Below are positions 47,595-55,933 of a stretch of DNA of 64,000 nucleotides, piece by piece. How positions within the stretch are numbered: the stretch's first letter is position 1; the number at the start of each line of letters is the position of its first letter. The notes under the pieces were generated by a model. That model had not been told where the DNA came from, ran no database searches, and saw only the letters and a list, made by a program, of their open reading frames with translations. The position numbers and the translations under genes were made by a program. Origin of the DNA: Archangium gephyra. GTDB taxonomy: Bacteria; Myxococcota; Myxococcia; Myxococcales; Myxococcaceae. Location: positions 248,001-312,000 of the forward strand of contig QFQP01000003.1 of NCBI GenBank assembly GCA_003243425.1. Direction: 5' to 3'.

Positions 47595-48326
47595 ATGAAG
47601 ACACTGACCGTGAAGGACGTGAGCAGGCGCACCGGCGTTTCGGTGCGCACGCTTCAGTACTGGGACGAATTGGGCCTGCTCTCGCCGGCTCGTTCCGATG
47701 CCGGGTATCGCCGCTACGACGACGCAGCGTTGTTGCGGCTTCAGCAGATTCTCATTCGGCGTGAGCTGGGCTTCTCGCTCGAGGAGATCCGCAAGTCGCT
47801 CGACGACCCGCGCTTCGATCTCGAGAAGGCGCTGAAGGCGCAGCGCAAGTCACTGCAGCAACGCGCGCAGGACACCGAGCGACTGCTGGCGTCGATCGAC
47901 GAAGCCATCGCTGCGTTGAAGAACACCAAGTCCGCGTACGACGCAGAGCTGTTCGATGGGTTCGACCCCTCGCGCTACGAGCGGGAAGCCGAAGCGCGAT
48001 GGGGTTCGGACCCGAAGTTCGCGGAATCGAAGCGGCGCACGGCGAAGTACTCGGCCGCCGATTGGGCTCGGTACAAGCAGGCGCAGGACGCGGTGTACGG
48101 CGAATTGGCGGCGGCGATGAAGGCCGGGTGGAAGCCGACGACGCCGCGCGTGAAGGCGCTGGCCGAGAAACACCGACTCCTCATCGACCGCTGGTTCTAC
48201 GCGTGCGATCGCGAGCACCACGCGCGCCTCGCTGAGCTGTACGAGAGCGATTCGCGGTTCACCGCCAACATCGACGTCTACGCGCCGGGGTTGTCGTCGT
48301 TCTTGTGCGCCGCGATTCGCCACTGA
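47595..48326 (+). CDS. MerR-family regulator with TipAS ligand domain
   Basis: The N-terminal winged-helix domain (MKTLTVKDVSRRTGVSVRTLQYWDELGLL ... YRRYDDAALLRLQQI) is classical MerR. A coiled-coil dimerisation helix (about 75-110) follows, then a TipAS-like antibiotic-recognition domain (about 115-243, 'YSAADWARYKQAQDAVYGELAAAMKAG', 'YACDREHHARLAELY'). TipA-type regulators bind thiopeptides or other drugs and activate their own promoter. The ATG at 47595 is preferred over GTG 47586, which lies inside the -10. No target transporter is adjacent, so autoregulation is the visible output. Confidence 0.92.
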   Translation: MKTLTVKDVSRRTGVSVRTLQYWDELGLLSPARSDAGYRRYDDAALLRLQQILIRRELGFSLEEIRKSLDDPRFDLEKALKAQRKSLQQRAQDTERLLASIDEAIAALKNTKSAYDAELFDGFDPSRYEREAEARWGSDPKFAESKRRTAKYSAADWARYKQAQDAVYGELAAAMKAGWKPTTPRVKALAEKHRLLIDRWFYACDREHHARLAELYESDSRFTANIDVYAPGLSSFLCAAIRH

Positions 48327-49042
48327 AACGAGGCGCGCTCGTCGGCTGAAAAAGGGTCGATGTCAGGCGGATAACCGACGCTCCACAGCGTGAGCGCTTC
48401 GGGCGGCGCCTTCGGGCAATGGAAGTTCTGCTGCTGTTCGAGGCCCGCGCGGAAGACGTCGATGCTCACTTCGCCGCGCGAGACCGCGAGCATTCCGCCG
48501 ACGAGCATTCGCACCATGAAGCGCGCGAAGCCTTCGCCGGTGAAGCGCAACACGTTGCCTTCGAGCAGTTCCACCGACGTGACGGTGCGCGGTTTGAGCT
48601 GGCTGGTCTTGAAGTGGAAGACGCGGAAGTCGCGCGTGCCGGGGATCAACGAAGCCGCGTCCATCAGCTTCGTGAGATCTCCCGGTTCGGTGACGACGTA
48701 GCGGTACTCCTTCTCACTCGCGCTCCACGCAGCGTTGAACTTCGGTGCCGACGCTTTCGCGAGGTGAATGCCCATGTCGTCGGGCAACGCCGCGTTGATG
48801 CGAGCCGGAAGCGACGAGAGATCGGTGCGCTTGTCGACACGGCCGCTCAGCACCTGCATGCGTGCGCTCACACCGCGATCGGTGCGCCCAGCGACCACCG
48901 GATTTCTCTCGAGCCCGACTTCAGGAAACGCGCGCAGCAATTCGGCCTGCACGGTCCGCAACGTGCCCTGCTGCTGGAAGCCGTGGAAGTTCTGGCCGCG
49001 GTACCAGCACCAGAACGCGACGATGTGGAAGTCGGGGCTCAC
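48278..49042 (-). CDS. truA: tRNA pseudouridine synthase A
   Basis: The 254-aa protein has the TruA catalytic motif 'VVAGRTDRGVSARMQV' with its essential Asp, the N-terminal 'AFWCWYRGQNFHGFQQQ', and the C-terminal 'RFMVRMLVGGMLAVSRGEV'. It modifies U38-U40 of the tRNA anticodon arm. The GTG start overlaps the recJ stop (GTGA). The 3' end overlaps the convergent MerR gene by 49 bases. Confidence 0.93.
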   Translation of the reverse strand: MSPDFHIVAFWCWYRGQNFHGFQQQGTLRTVQAELLRAFPEVGLERNPVVAGRTDRGVSARMQVLSGRVDKRTDLSSLPARINAALPDDMGIHLAKASAPKFNAAWSASEKEYRYVVTEPGDLTKLMDAASLIPGTRDFRVFHFKTSQLKPRTVTSVELLEGNVLRFTGEGFARFMVRMLVGGMLAVSRGEVSIDVFRAGLEQQQNFHCPKAPPEALTLWSVGYPPDIDPFSADERASFQWRIAAHKNDDNPGA

Positions 49043-50784
49043 GACGCAGAACGCAGCGCGGAGAGCTTGAGCGACAACCTCCGCACACCGCGGAACTCGT
49101 CGACGTCGACCTTGAACGCGAGGTCGATGGGCTTGTTCGTCAACTCCGCCTTCTCGGCCTGCCGGAACCCGATGACGTCGAACATCGGCGCGCAGTCGAG
49201 CGTGAGCTTCAGGTGCCCCGGCTCGCCCGGCGTCTTGTTCTGCAGCACGCGCGGCGAACACTGCTGACCGCGCATCGCCAGAATCGGCTCCGGGTTTCCC
49301 ATGCCGAACGGCGCCAGCTTCTGCAGGGCGTTCACGGTCTCTTCACTGAGTTCTTCAGCGCTCACCACCGCGTCAATGCGCTGACGCGGAATCAGCGCCG
49401 CATCGTCGAGGCGCTCGTGCGCCACACGTTCGAAGTCGGCGGTGAAGTGGGCGAGGCGATCGGGCTCGATGGACAACCCGGCGGCCGCTTTGTGACCGCC
49501 GAACCGCGAGAGGTGATGACTCACCGACTTGATCGCGTCGTACAGATGAAACCCTTCGATGCTTCGCGCCGACCCCTTGCCCATGCCGTCGTGCACGCCG
49601 ATGAGAATCGTGGGCCGATGAAAGCGCTCGACGATGCGCGAGGCGACGATGCCGACCACCCCGGGGTGCCAGTCGGGCGACGACAACACGAGGCCACGCG
49701 CGCCGCGGCCCACGGCGTCGGTCGCCTGCTCGATGGCACCATTCAACATCGCGCGTTCGATCTGCTGCCGCTCGGCGTTCGCCGAATCGAGCGCGCGCGC
49801 CAGCGGCAACGCCGACTCGTAGTCTTTCGCGAGCAGGCACTGCAGCCCCACCGACGCGTCGTCGAGCCGCCCCGCGGCGTTGATGCGCGGCCCGAGCCGG
49901 AAGCCGACGGTGCCCGCGGTGATCTCGATGCCGCCGACTTCAGCCACGTCTTTGAGCGCACGAACGCCGGGCCGACGACCCGCGGTCAGCTCCTTCAGAC
50001 CGTGCGTGACCAACACGCGATTCGCGCCGGTCAAGGGCACCACGTCGGCGACGGTCGCGAGCGCCACGAGGTCGAGCAGCTGCTTGAGGTTCGGCTCCTG
50101 CTTGCCGGCGAAATGGCCGCGCTCGCGAAGAACCTTCCGCAGCCCCATGCAGAGGTTGAACGTCACCCCGCCCGCGCAGAGCCACTTGGTCGTGTAGCCG
50201 CACCCCGGCTGCAGCGGGTTCAACACCGCCACGGCCGGAGGCATCACTTCAGGTACCGCGTGGTGATCGACGACCACCACGTTCATGCCGAGCTCGTTCG
50301 CGCGCTCGATCTCCGGGTGCGAGGTGATGCCGCAGTCCAACGTCACCAGCAGCGTGGTGCCTTCACTCGCGATGCGCTCGATGGCCGCGCGGTTGAGGCC
50401 GTAGCCCTCACCCAGCCGGTGCGGAATGTACGTGCGCACCTCGAGCCCGACCTGCCGAAGGAACGTGGTCAGCAGCGCCGTCGAAGACACCCCGTCGACG
50501 TCGTAGTCACCATAGAGCGTGACCTTTTCCTGCCTGGAAATCGCGAGCAGCAGCCGCTCGACCGCTTCCGGCAGGCCCTTCATCGTGAACGGGTCGGGCA
50601 GCTCGGTCAGCGCGTCCGACATGAACTTCGTGGCATCGGCCGCCGTGCGATACCCGCGGGCCACCAGCACCTTCGCCACCACCGACGGCAACTTCAGCTC
50701 TTCGCCGACCTCGAGCGCCGCTTTGTCGAGCGCCTGAGGCGTCAGCTCCGCTCGTTCGAAAGGCAGTACCCAACGCGGTTCCAT
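49039..50784 (-). CDS. recJ: single-stranded-DNA-specific exonuclease RecJ
   Basis: The 581-aa length and motifs fit RecJ: the DHH-family 'YGDYDVDGVSSTALL' (near residue 92), 'LLVTLDCGIT', 'VVVVDHHAVP', 'FRLGPRINAAGRLDDAS', and in the DHHA1 part 'GFGGHKAAAG'-type 'SRFGGHKAAAGLSI'. The enzyme degrades ssDNA 5' to 3' in recombination and mismatch or base-excision repair. Start 50784 (MEPRWVLPF) is preceded by AGAGG. Co-transcribed with truA. Confidence 0.94.
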   Translation of the reverse strand: MEPRWVLPFERAELTPQALDKAALEVGEELKLPSVVAKVLVARGYRTAADATKFMSDALTELPDPFTMKGLPEAVERLLLAISRQEKVTLYGDYDVDGVSSTALLTTFLRQVGLEVRTYIPHRLGEGYGLNRAAIERIASEGTTLLVTLDCGITSHPEIERANELGMNVVVVDHHAVPEVMPPAVAVLNPLQPGCGYTTKWLCAGGVTFNLCMGLRKVLRERGHFAGKQEPNLKQLLDLVALATVADVVPLTGANRVLVTHGLKELTAGRRPGVRALKDVAEVGGIEITAGTVGFRLGPRINAAGRLDDASVGLQCLLAKDYESALPLARALDSANAERQQIERAMLNGAIEQATDAVGRGARGLVLSSPDWHPGVVGIVASRIVERFHRPTILIGVHDGMGKGSARSIEGFHLYDAIKSVSHHLSRFGGHKAAAGLSIEPDRLAHFTADFERVAHERLDDAALIPRQRIDAVVSAEELSEETVNALQKLAPFGMGNPEPILAMRGQQCSPRVLQNKTPGEPGHLKLTLDCAPMFDVIGFRQAEKAELTNKPIDLAFKVDVDEFRGVRRLSLKLSALRSAS

Positions 50785-50842
50785 GTCGAAACCTCTACCA
50801 CGCACCCTCGACACGTCTTGAGAGATCAGGGAGTTTCACCGC

Positions 50843-51601
50843 GTGCGTCGCCTCCTCTTCGCTTCGTCGTTCGCCCTCGCAGCCTGCGTCACCACGCCGA
50901 GCCTCCCGACCGAGGTCGACGCCGAATGGCCAGGCACCTACACGAACGGCGACAGCACGCTCGACGTGCAGGTCTTCGGGAAGACCGGCGCGGCCCCCGC
51001 CGAATTCCAGGTGCGCTTCTTTCACGAAGCGCGGCCCCGGCCCGACAAGCCGACGTGCCTCGGCGATGGCGCGATCGCGCCGAAGGTTGAACTGCCCTGC
51101 CCGACCGCCGCGGACCTCGAGCGCTGCCCTCGCCGTATCGGTCTCGAAAAGGTCAACGGCGGGTTCGTGATCTCGTTCTCGGGGGCGGGTTGGACCGAGC
51201 AGGAATGCACGCTGCAGGCGATACAGCCCATGCCGAAGCCCATGACCGTGGTTCGCGGCGACGCGTTCATCAACGTGGTCACGCCGTACGTCGACGAGCT
51301 GAAGGACCGCGACGGAGATCCGAAGCTGCTCGCGTCCCTCGGCAAAGCGCCTGAACTGAAGACCGCGCAGCTCGCGCAGTCACTCCGCGCCGAGTTCGAT
51401 CGGCAGAAACTGAACCCCTCGCGACAGCCGGTCGCGCTCGTGCTGCTGACGCTCAAGAAGTTCCATCAGCTCGCGTACGAAGCGTGTGAGGGCGCGCTCG
51501 ACGGGTGTGAAGAGCGGAAGATCACCACCGCGCTCGCGAACTCGGTGGGGGCGTACAAGCAGCGTGTCGACACGTTGCAGGCCGAGATCGACGCGAAGTG
51601 A
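50843..51601 (+). CDS. hypothetical lipoprotein, 252 aa
   Basis: A GTG start with AGGGAG 9 bases upstream opens the signal 'RRLLFASSFALAAC', a clear lipobox. The N-terminal half is beta-rich with paired Cys (CLGDG, LPCPT, ERCPRR, QECT); the C-terminal half is helical (LAQSLRAEFDRQKLNPSRQPVALVLL). No family recognised. It is divergent from recJ, and an 83-base gap with no visible feature separates it from the convergent acyltransferase gene. Confidence 0.75.
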   Translation: MRRLLFASSFALAACVTTPSLPTEVDAEWPGTYTNGDSTLDVQVFGKTGAAPAEFQVRFFHEARPRPDKPTCLGDGAIAPKVELPCPTAADLERCPRRIGLEKVNGGFVISFSGAGWTEQECTLQAIQPMPKPMTVVRGDAFINVVTPYVDELKDRDGDPKLLASLGKAPELKTAQLAQSLRAEFDRQKLNPSRQPVALVLLTLKKFHQLAYEACEGALDGCEERKITTALANSVGAYKQRVDTLQAEIDAK

Positions 51602-51684
51602 TCAACACGTCGCCGTTACGCAGCGCCCAATGAAGGCGCACGTGACGCGCTGGTCGTCCACACGAGCGGCACGATCTGGCGCAC

Positions 51685-53109
51685 TCAGTACTGCAGGTAG
51701 ATGTAGGGCTGCGACTCGATGCTCGAGAACTGACGCACCAGCAACCCGAGGCCGATGAGCAACGCGGCGCGCACCAGCACCGGGCTGCGCACGAAGAGCT
51801 CCTGCGACTTGTCGAAGACCGGCCGCGGCAACGCGTAGAAGACGATGCACGCCGCCAGCGAGCCCCACGTGAGCGCCGACACGCGCGCGAGCGAAGTCGT
51901 CAGCGTTCCCAGCTGCCGGAACATGTCGATGGCCAGCGTCATGGTGTCGGCGCGGAAGAAGATGCGCGCGAACACCACGCAATTGAACATCACCAACCAG
52001 CCCACCACGTTGCGCACGAGGCCCGCTTCACCGCGCTTCGGCTTGCCGACCACCCACCACCAGATGCGCCACAGCACCAGGAAGAGGCCGTGCAGCGCAC
52101 CCCAGATGAGAAAGCGCCAGTCGCCGCCGTGCCAGAGCCCGCCGAGCGACATCACGATCATCGTGTTGCGCAGCGTCTGCAGCTTCGTGCCCTGATTTCC
52201 GCCGAGCGGCCGGTACAGGTAGTCGCGCAACCACGTCGACAACGTGAGGTGCCACCGGTTCCAGAACGAGAAGAGATCCGTCGCGTGGTACGGCTTGTTG
52301 AAGTTCTCGGGGAACCTGATGCCGAAGAGCCCCGCGATGCCGATGGCGATGTCCGAATAGCCGCTGAAGTCGAAGTACAGCTGCAGCGTGTAGCCGACGG
52401 CGGCGATGACGCACTCGAGCGCGCTGTAGCCGGTCGGGTTCGAGAACACCGGGTTCACGAACGAGCCGCCGAGCACGTCTGCGAGCAACAGCTTCTTGGC
52501 GAGCCCTTCGGTGATGCGGAACAACGACTGCGCGCCTTCGACGCTGGTGAGCGTGGGCCGGTGGTCGAGCTTCTCGAGCAGATCCGACGCCCGGAGAATC
52601 GGCCCGGACACCACGCGCGGAAAGAACGTCAGGAACAGCAGGTGATGCAGCAACGAGCGCCGCCCGCTCGTCTTTCGCCAGTAGACGTCGACCACGTAGC
52701 CGATCGCCTGAAACGTGAGGAACGAGAGCCCGAGTGGGTGCGCGAGCCCGAGCTGCGGCGGCTGCCACGTCAGGTGAAGCCACCCGGCGACCGTGCCCAC
52801 CGAGTTGATGAGCAGCTGCAGGTATTTGTAGGTGACGAGCACGGCGACGTGGATGAGGACCGCCACCACCATCACCGTCTTGCGCGTGGCTTGATTCTTC
52901 CCGGCGCGCTCGATGAGGCGCCCGGCGACGCCATTGACGATCGCGGCGAGCAGGTAGAGCAACAGCGGCAGCGGGTTCCACACCGCGTAGAAGCCGAGGC
53001 TCGCCAGCAACAGCAACCACAGCCGCGGCAGACGCCAACGCGCGATGAGCCAGTAGATGGCGAACAACGCGCACAGCAACACCATGAATGACGTGGTGTG
53101 GAAGCTCAC
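51685..53109 (-). CDS. MBOAT-family O-acyltransferase (AlgI-like)
   Basis: The 474-aa protein has about ten to twelve membrane helices. The MBOAT signature regions are 'LGLSFLTFQAIGYVVDVYW', 'FFPRVVSGPILRASD', 'YFDFSGYSDIAIGIAGLFGIRFPENFNKPY', 'FWNRWHLTLSTWLRDYLYRPLGG' and the catalytic His in 'MSLGGLWHGGDWRFLIWG'. AlgI-like proteins pass acyl groups across the membrane to polymers such as alginate or peptidoglycan. The GTG start overlaps the stop of the upstream SGNH gene (GTGA), strongly implying a joint role. Confidence 0.93.
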   Translation of the reverse strand: MSFHTTSFMVLLCALFAIYWLIARWRLPRLWLLLLASLGFYAVWNPLPLLLYLLAAIVNGVAGRLIERAGKNQATRKTVMVVAVLIHVAVLVTYKYLQLLINSVGTVAGWLHLTWQPPQLGLAHPLGLSFLTFQAIGYVVDVYWRKTSGRRSLLHHLLFLTFFPRVVSGPILRASDLLEKLDHRPTLTSVEGAQSLFRITEGLAKKLLLADVLGGSFVNPVFSNPTGYSALECVIAAVGYTLQLYFDFSGYSDIAIGIAGLFGIRFPENFNKPYHATDLFSFWNRWHLTLSTWLRDYLYRPLGGNQGTKLQTLRNTMIVMSLGGLWHGGDWRFLIWGALHGLFLVLWRIWWWVVGKPKRGEAGLVRNVVGWLVMFNCVVFARIFFRADTMTLAIDMFRQLGTLTTSLARVSALTWGSLAACIVFYALPRPVFDKSQELFVRSPVLVRAALLIGLGLLVRQFSSIESQPYIYLQY

Positions 53110-55883
53110 GGAGGCGGGCTCCACGCGTCGTAATCACGCAGCAGCTCGCTGATGAGATCACCCGCCAGCTTGCGGTAGCCCTCGGGGTTGAGGTGCACGT
53201 GATCGCGGTGCGCGAGGCCCTGCTTGCGCCACACGTCGATGGACCCCTTGCCGCCCATCACCGCGCGCGTGTCCCAGAAGGCGCAGCCGTTTTCCCTGGC
53301 GATCTCACGCATCGCCTCCACCACCTCGGTGATCGACTCGGCTTCCTTCCAGACCTTCTTCCTGGCGCTCATGCGGTCCGTCGGCGCGAGAATGAGGCAC
53401 GCAGCGTCAGGCGCGGAGCGACGCGCGGTCTTGAAGATCTGCGGATAGGCGTTCTTCATTTCGTCGAGACGATCGGGAGGCAGCGCGCTCTCGTTGGTGC
53501 CGAAGAAGAAGACGAACAGATCGGGCTGACGCGCGTTGAGCTGAACGGCGAGCGCCTGTTGGTCGTACGCGGCGAACACACTCGCAGTGGAACCCGGCAG
53601 GCCGAAGGCGTCGTAGATGATGCCCGGCTTCATCAGCTCGTGAGACATGCCGTACAGGCTCAGCACGCCGGGGCCGACGTTCTGCACGGAAATCTGGTGC
53701 TTGCCGCCCGGTGCCGCGAAGTCGAGCACGCGCACGCCGGTCTCAGCCGCTGGCGGCTGCTCGATGGGCACCAGCGTCCCGTCAATGGTCACTTCCGGCG
53801 GCGGCTGGTTGGGCTGCTCGAGGTAGTGCAACTGCAGGTGCGACGTGTCGTCGGCGTTGCCGCTGTTCTCTTCGAAGGACATCAGCAGCCGCGCGCCTGG
53901 CTGGCCGTCGGCGCGAATGCCGGTGAGGCCCCACGGAAGCCCCGACGTACGCTGCTTGAGCGCGTCGCTCACGTTCCAGGTGCCGGCGAGTGACCGGGTG
54001 ACACCCGCCTGCTCGAGACGTGGGGACGACTTGCCCGCGGCGACGTAGCCGCGCCCTGCCCCCCCGAAGCGGTCCGAGAGCAACTTGCGCGTCTCGTCGG
54101 TGAAGAAGTGCGCGGCAGTGTGCGACGCGCCGATCTGCACGATGGCCACGCGGCCGATGTGCGCGCGCTCGAGGGTGCGGAGCCTCGCGAAGAACGGCGA
54201 GAGCGCTTCGGGGTTTTCGAGGTATCGCCTCGGCGGCGGTGTCTGACCGTGGCGCAAGCGTCTCGATGTCTGGCCTCTCACCCTCGCTTTTTCCCCGGGA
54301 AGCGGGGAGCTCCCTGGTCTTCGACCGTGCCGCTTGTGATGCGCCACCCGCGCGCGCTCCAGCGCAGCTTCGAACAAGTACCCAAGCACGTCGCCGCCCA
54401 GCGCCAACGGGTGCACGAGATCGCGATTCATCAACCCCGCGTCCCACCAGCGCGCGATCGCACCCTCTCCGCCCATCGCCGCCTGCATGTCCCACAACGC
54501 GCAGCCGTTCTTCTCGGCCAGCTCACGCATGTACGCGGCGACCTCCTGCGTCTGCTTGCGCGGCGCGATGGTGTCGTCCATTCGCCAGATGCCGGCGTCA
54601 GGGGGCGAGGCGAGCAGGCACGACGACTCTGGAGCCGCCCGCTTCACGCGCTCGATCATCTGCTGCATCCACGCGCGGCCCTTCACCGCGTCGTAACGAT
54701 TGAGCGACATGTCGAACGCGTCGTTGCCGCCGATCATCAACACCACCAATGACGGTGAACGTGCGGCGAGCTGCTCGGCGAAGAGCTTCTCGTTCTCGCG
54801 CAGCAACACCTGCGCCGTCGCCCCCGGCAGCCCCAGTGAATCGAGCGTCACGCCCGGCAACTCGGTCTCGAGCGCCACGCCGTCGAGCCGCACCGGCCCA
54901 CCACGCGTGCGGAACGTCAGGTCCTTCGAATTTTCCGGGAGCCCGACGCGCTCCAGCGCGTGTTGATTCTTCGGACCTTCGGTGTCGACGCGGCCGATGG
55001 TCTGACCGTCGGCGACCACTTCGATCGCACCGCCACCGGGCTGCTGCACGACGAACAGCTCGGCGCGCCGCAGACCGGAGGCGTCGTACCTGGTGGTCTG
55101 CGGCGTCAGCGCCGTGAAGCCCACGCCCGTGAAACCGGCGGCCGCGAACGGCGACTCATCGGTGATCTTCTCGATGTTCCAGCCTTCGGTCGCCGTACCA
55201 CTGCGCACCGTGCGACCTGCGCCACGCGTGGGGCGGTCGACGAACATGAAGCCCAGCCCGCCTGACCCGTGACGCAGTTGCAGCAGCCGCCGCGTGGTGT
55301 CGGTGATGTGGTCGGAGGCGATGAGCGAGGTGCCGATGGTCACCACGCGCACCGGCTTCGGCTCGTCGCCGCGCAGCGCCTTCAACGCCGAGAAGTACGC
55401 CGACAACGCCGTCTTCGAGCAGTCCGCGTCGAGGCACGGGTCCACCACCGCCGTGTGCGCGGCTTCGACCTTGCGAATGATGACCTCCCAGCGCCGCGTA
55501 TCGGCTTCGTCTTTCGCCGTGCGCTTCTCGGGCGCCATCGCCTTGAGCTGTTCGGGCTCGGTGGGTCGCACCTCGGCGATCTCGACTTCGACGTCGCTCA
55601 GGTCGAGCTCTTCGAAGACCATCGGCTCGGCGGCGACCTCTTTGTCCCAGTCGATCTGAACCGGCGTCACCGGCTTCTTCTTCTTCGGCGGCGTCACCGC
55701 GGCCAGCAGCGTCTCTTTCGGGTTCTCACGCAGCGCGGGCAACGGCCTCAACGCTTCGGGCAGCGGCAGAAACGACAACACCAGCCCGAGTGAAAGCGTC
55801 GCAGCGAGTGTCCACCCGATGTGCGGACCAGACGGCAACAACACGGGCGGACCGGCTTGCGGAGGCGGGAGACGCGAAGGCAT
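53106..55883 (-). CDS. dual SGNH/GDSL-domain membrane-anchored protein
   Basis: One N-terminal membrane anchor (about residues 22-42) and a charged stalk are followed by two SGNH-hydrolase domains. Domain 1 has the Ser block 'VVTIGTSLIASD', 'LMIGGNDAFD' and 'NRDLVHP' (about 180-520). Domain 2 has 'IVQIGASHTAAH', 'FFFGTNESALPP' and 'HRDHVHLNPEGY' (about 590-925). SGNH proteins paired with MBOAT acyltransferases transfer or remove O-acyl groups on extracellular polymers. The linker (about 520-585) is Arg/Pro-rich and contains a palindromic insert. The 925-aa length suggests fusion of two once-separate partners. Confidence 0.88.
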   Translation of the reverse strand: MPSRLPPPQAGPPVLLPSGPHIGWTLAATLSLGLVLSFLPLPEALRPLPALRENPKETLLAAVTPPKKKKPVTPVQIDWDKEVAAEPMVFEELDLSDVEVEIAEVRPTEPEQLKAMAPEKRTAKDEADTRRWEVIIRKVEAAHTAVVDPCLDADCSKTALSAYFSALKALRGDEPKPVRVVTIGTSLIASDHITDTTRRLLQLRHGSGGLGFMFVDRPTRGAGRTVRSGTATEGWNIEKITDESPFAAAGFTGVGFTALTPQTTRYDASGLRRAELFVVQQPGGGAIEVVADGQTIGRVDTEGPKNQHALERVGLPENSKDLTFRTRGGPVRLDGVALETELPGVTLDSLGLPGATAQVLLRENEKLFAEQLAARSPSLVVLMIGGNDAFDMSLNRYDAVKGRAWMQQMIERVKRAAPESSCLLASPPDAGIWRMDDTIAPRKQTQEVAAYMRELAEKNGCALWDMQAAMGGEGAIARWWDAGLMNRDLVHPLALGGDVLGYLFEAALERARVAHHKRHGRRPGSSPLPGEKARVRGQTSRRLRHGQTPPPRRYLENPEALSPFFARLRTLERAHIGRVAIVQIGASHTAAHFFTDETRKLLSDRFGGAGRGYVAAGKSSPRLEQAGVTRSLAGTWNVSDALKQRTSGLPWGLTGIRADGQPGARLLMSFEENSGNADDTSHLQLHYLEQPNQPPPEVTIDGTLVPIEQPPAAETGVRVLDFAAPGGKHQISVQNVGPGVLSLYGMSHELMKPGIIYDAFGLPGSTASVFAAYDQQALAVQLNARQPDLFVFFFGTNESALPPDRLDEMKNAYPQIFKTARRSAPDAACLILAPTDRMSARKKVWKEAESITEVVEAMREIARENGCAFWDTRAVMGGKGSIDVWRKQGLAHRDHVHLNPEGYRKLAGDLISELLRDYDAWSPPP
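54275..54315. repeat. REP-like palindromic element inside the dual-SGNH linker
   Basis: The sequence around CCCCG (54293-54297) and CGGGG (54303-54307), with flanking CTCACCCTCGC and GGAGCTCC, translates on the minus strand to SSPLPGEKARVRG. Near-identical peptides arise where dispersed GC-rich palindromic repeats (type SPLPGERARVRG) are read through in other bacteria. It lies in frame within the linker between the two hydrolase domains. Confidence 0.5.
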
Positions 55884-55933
55884 GAGGCGGCCTGCATCCT
55901 TAGCAGACGAAGGCGCGCCTCCCGGTCAGGAAC

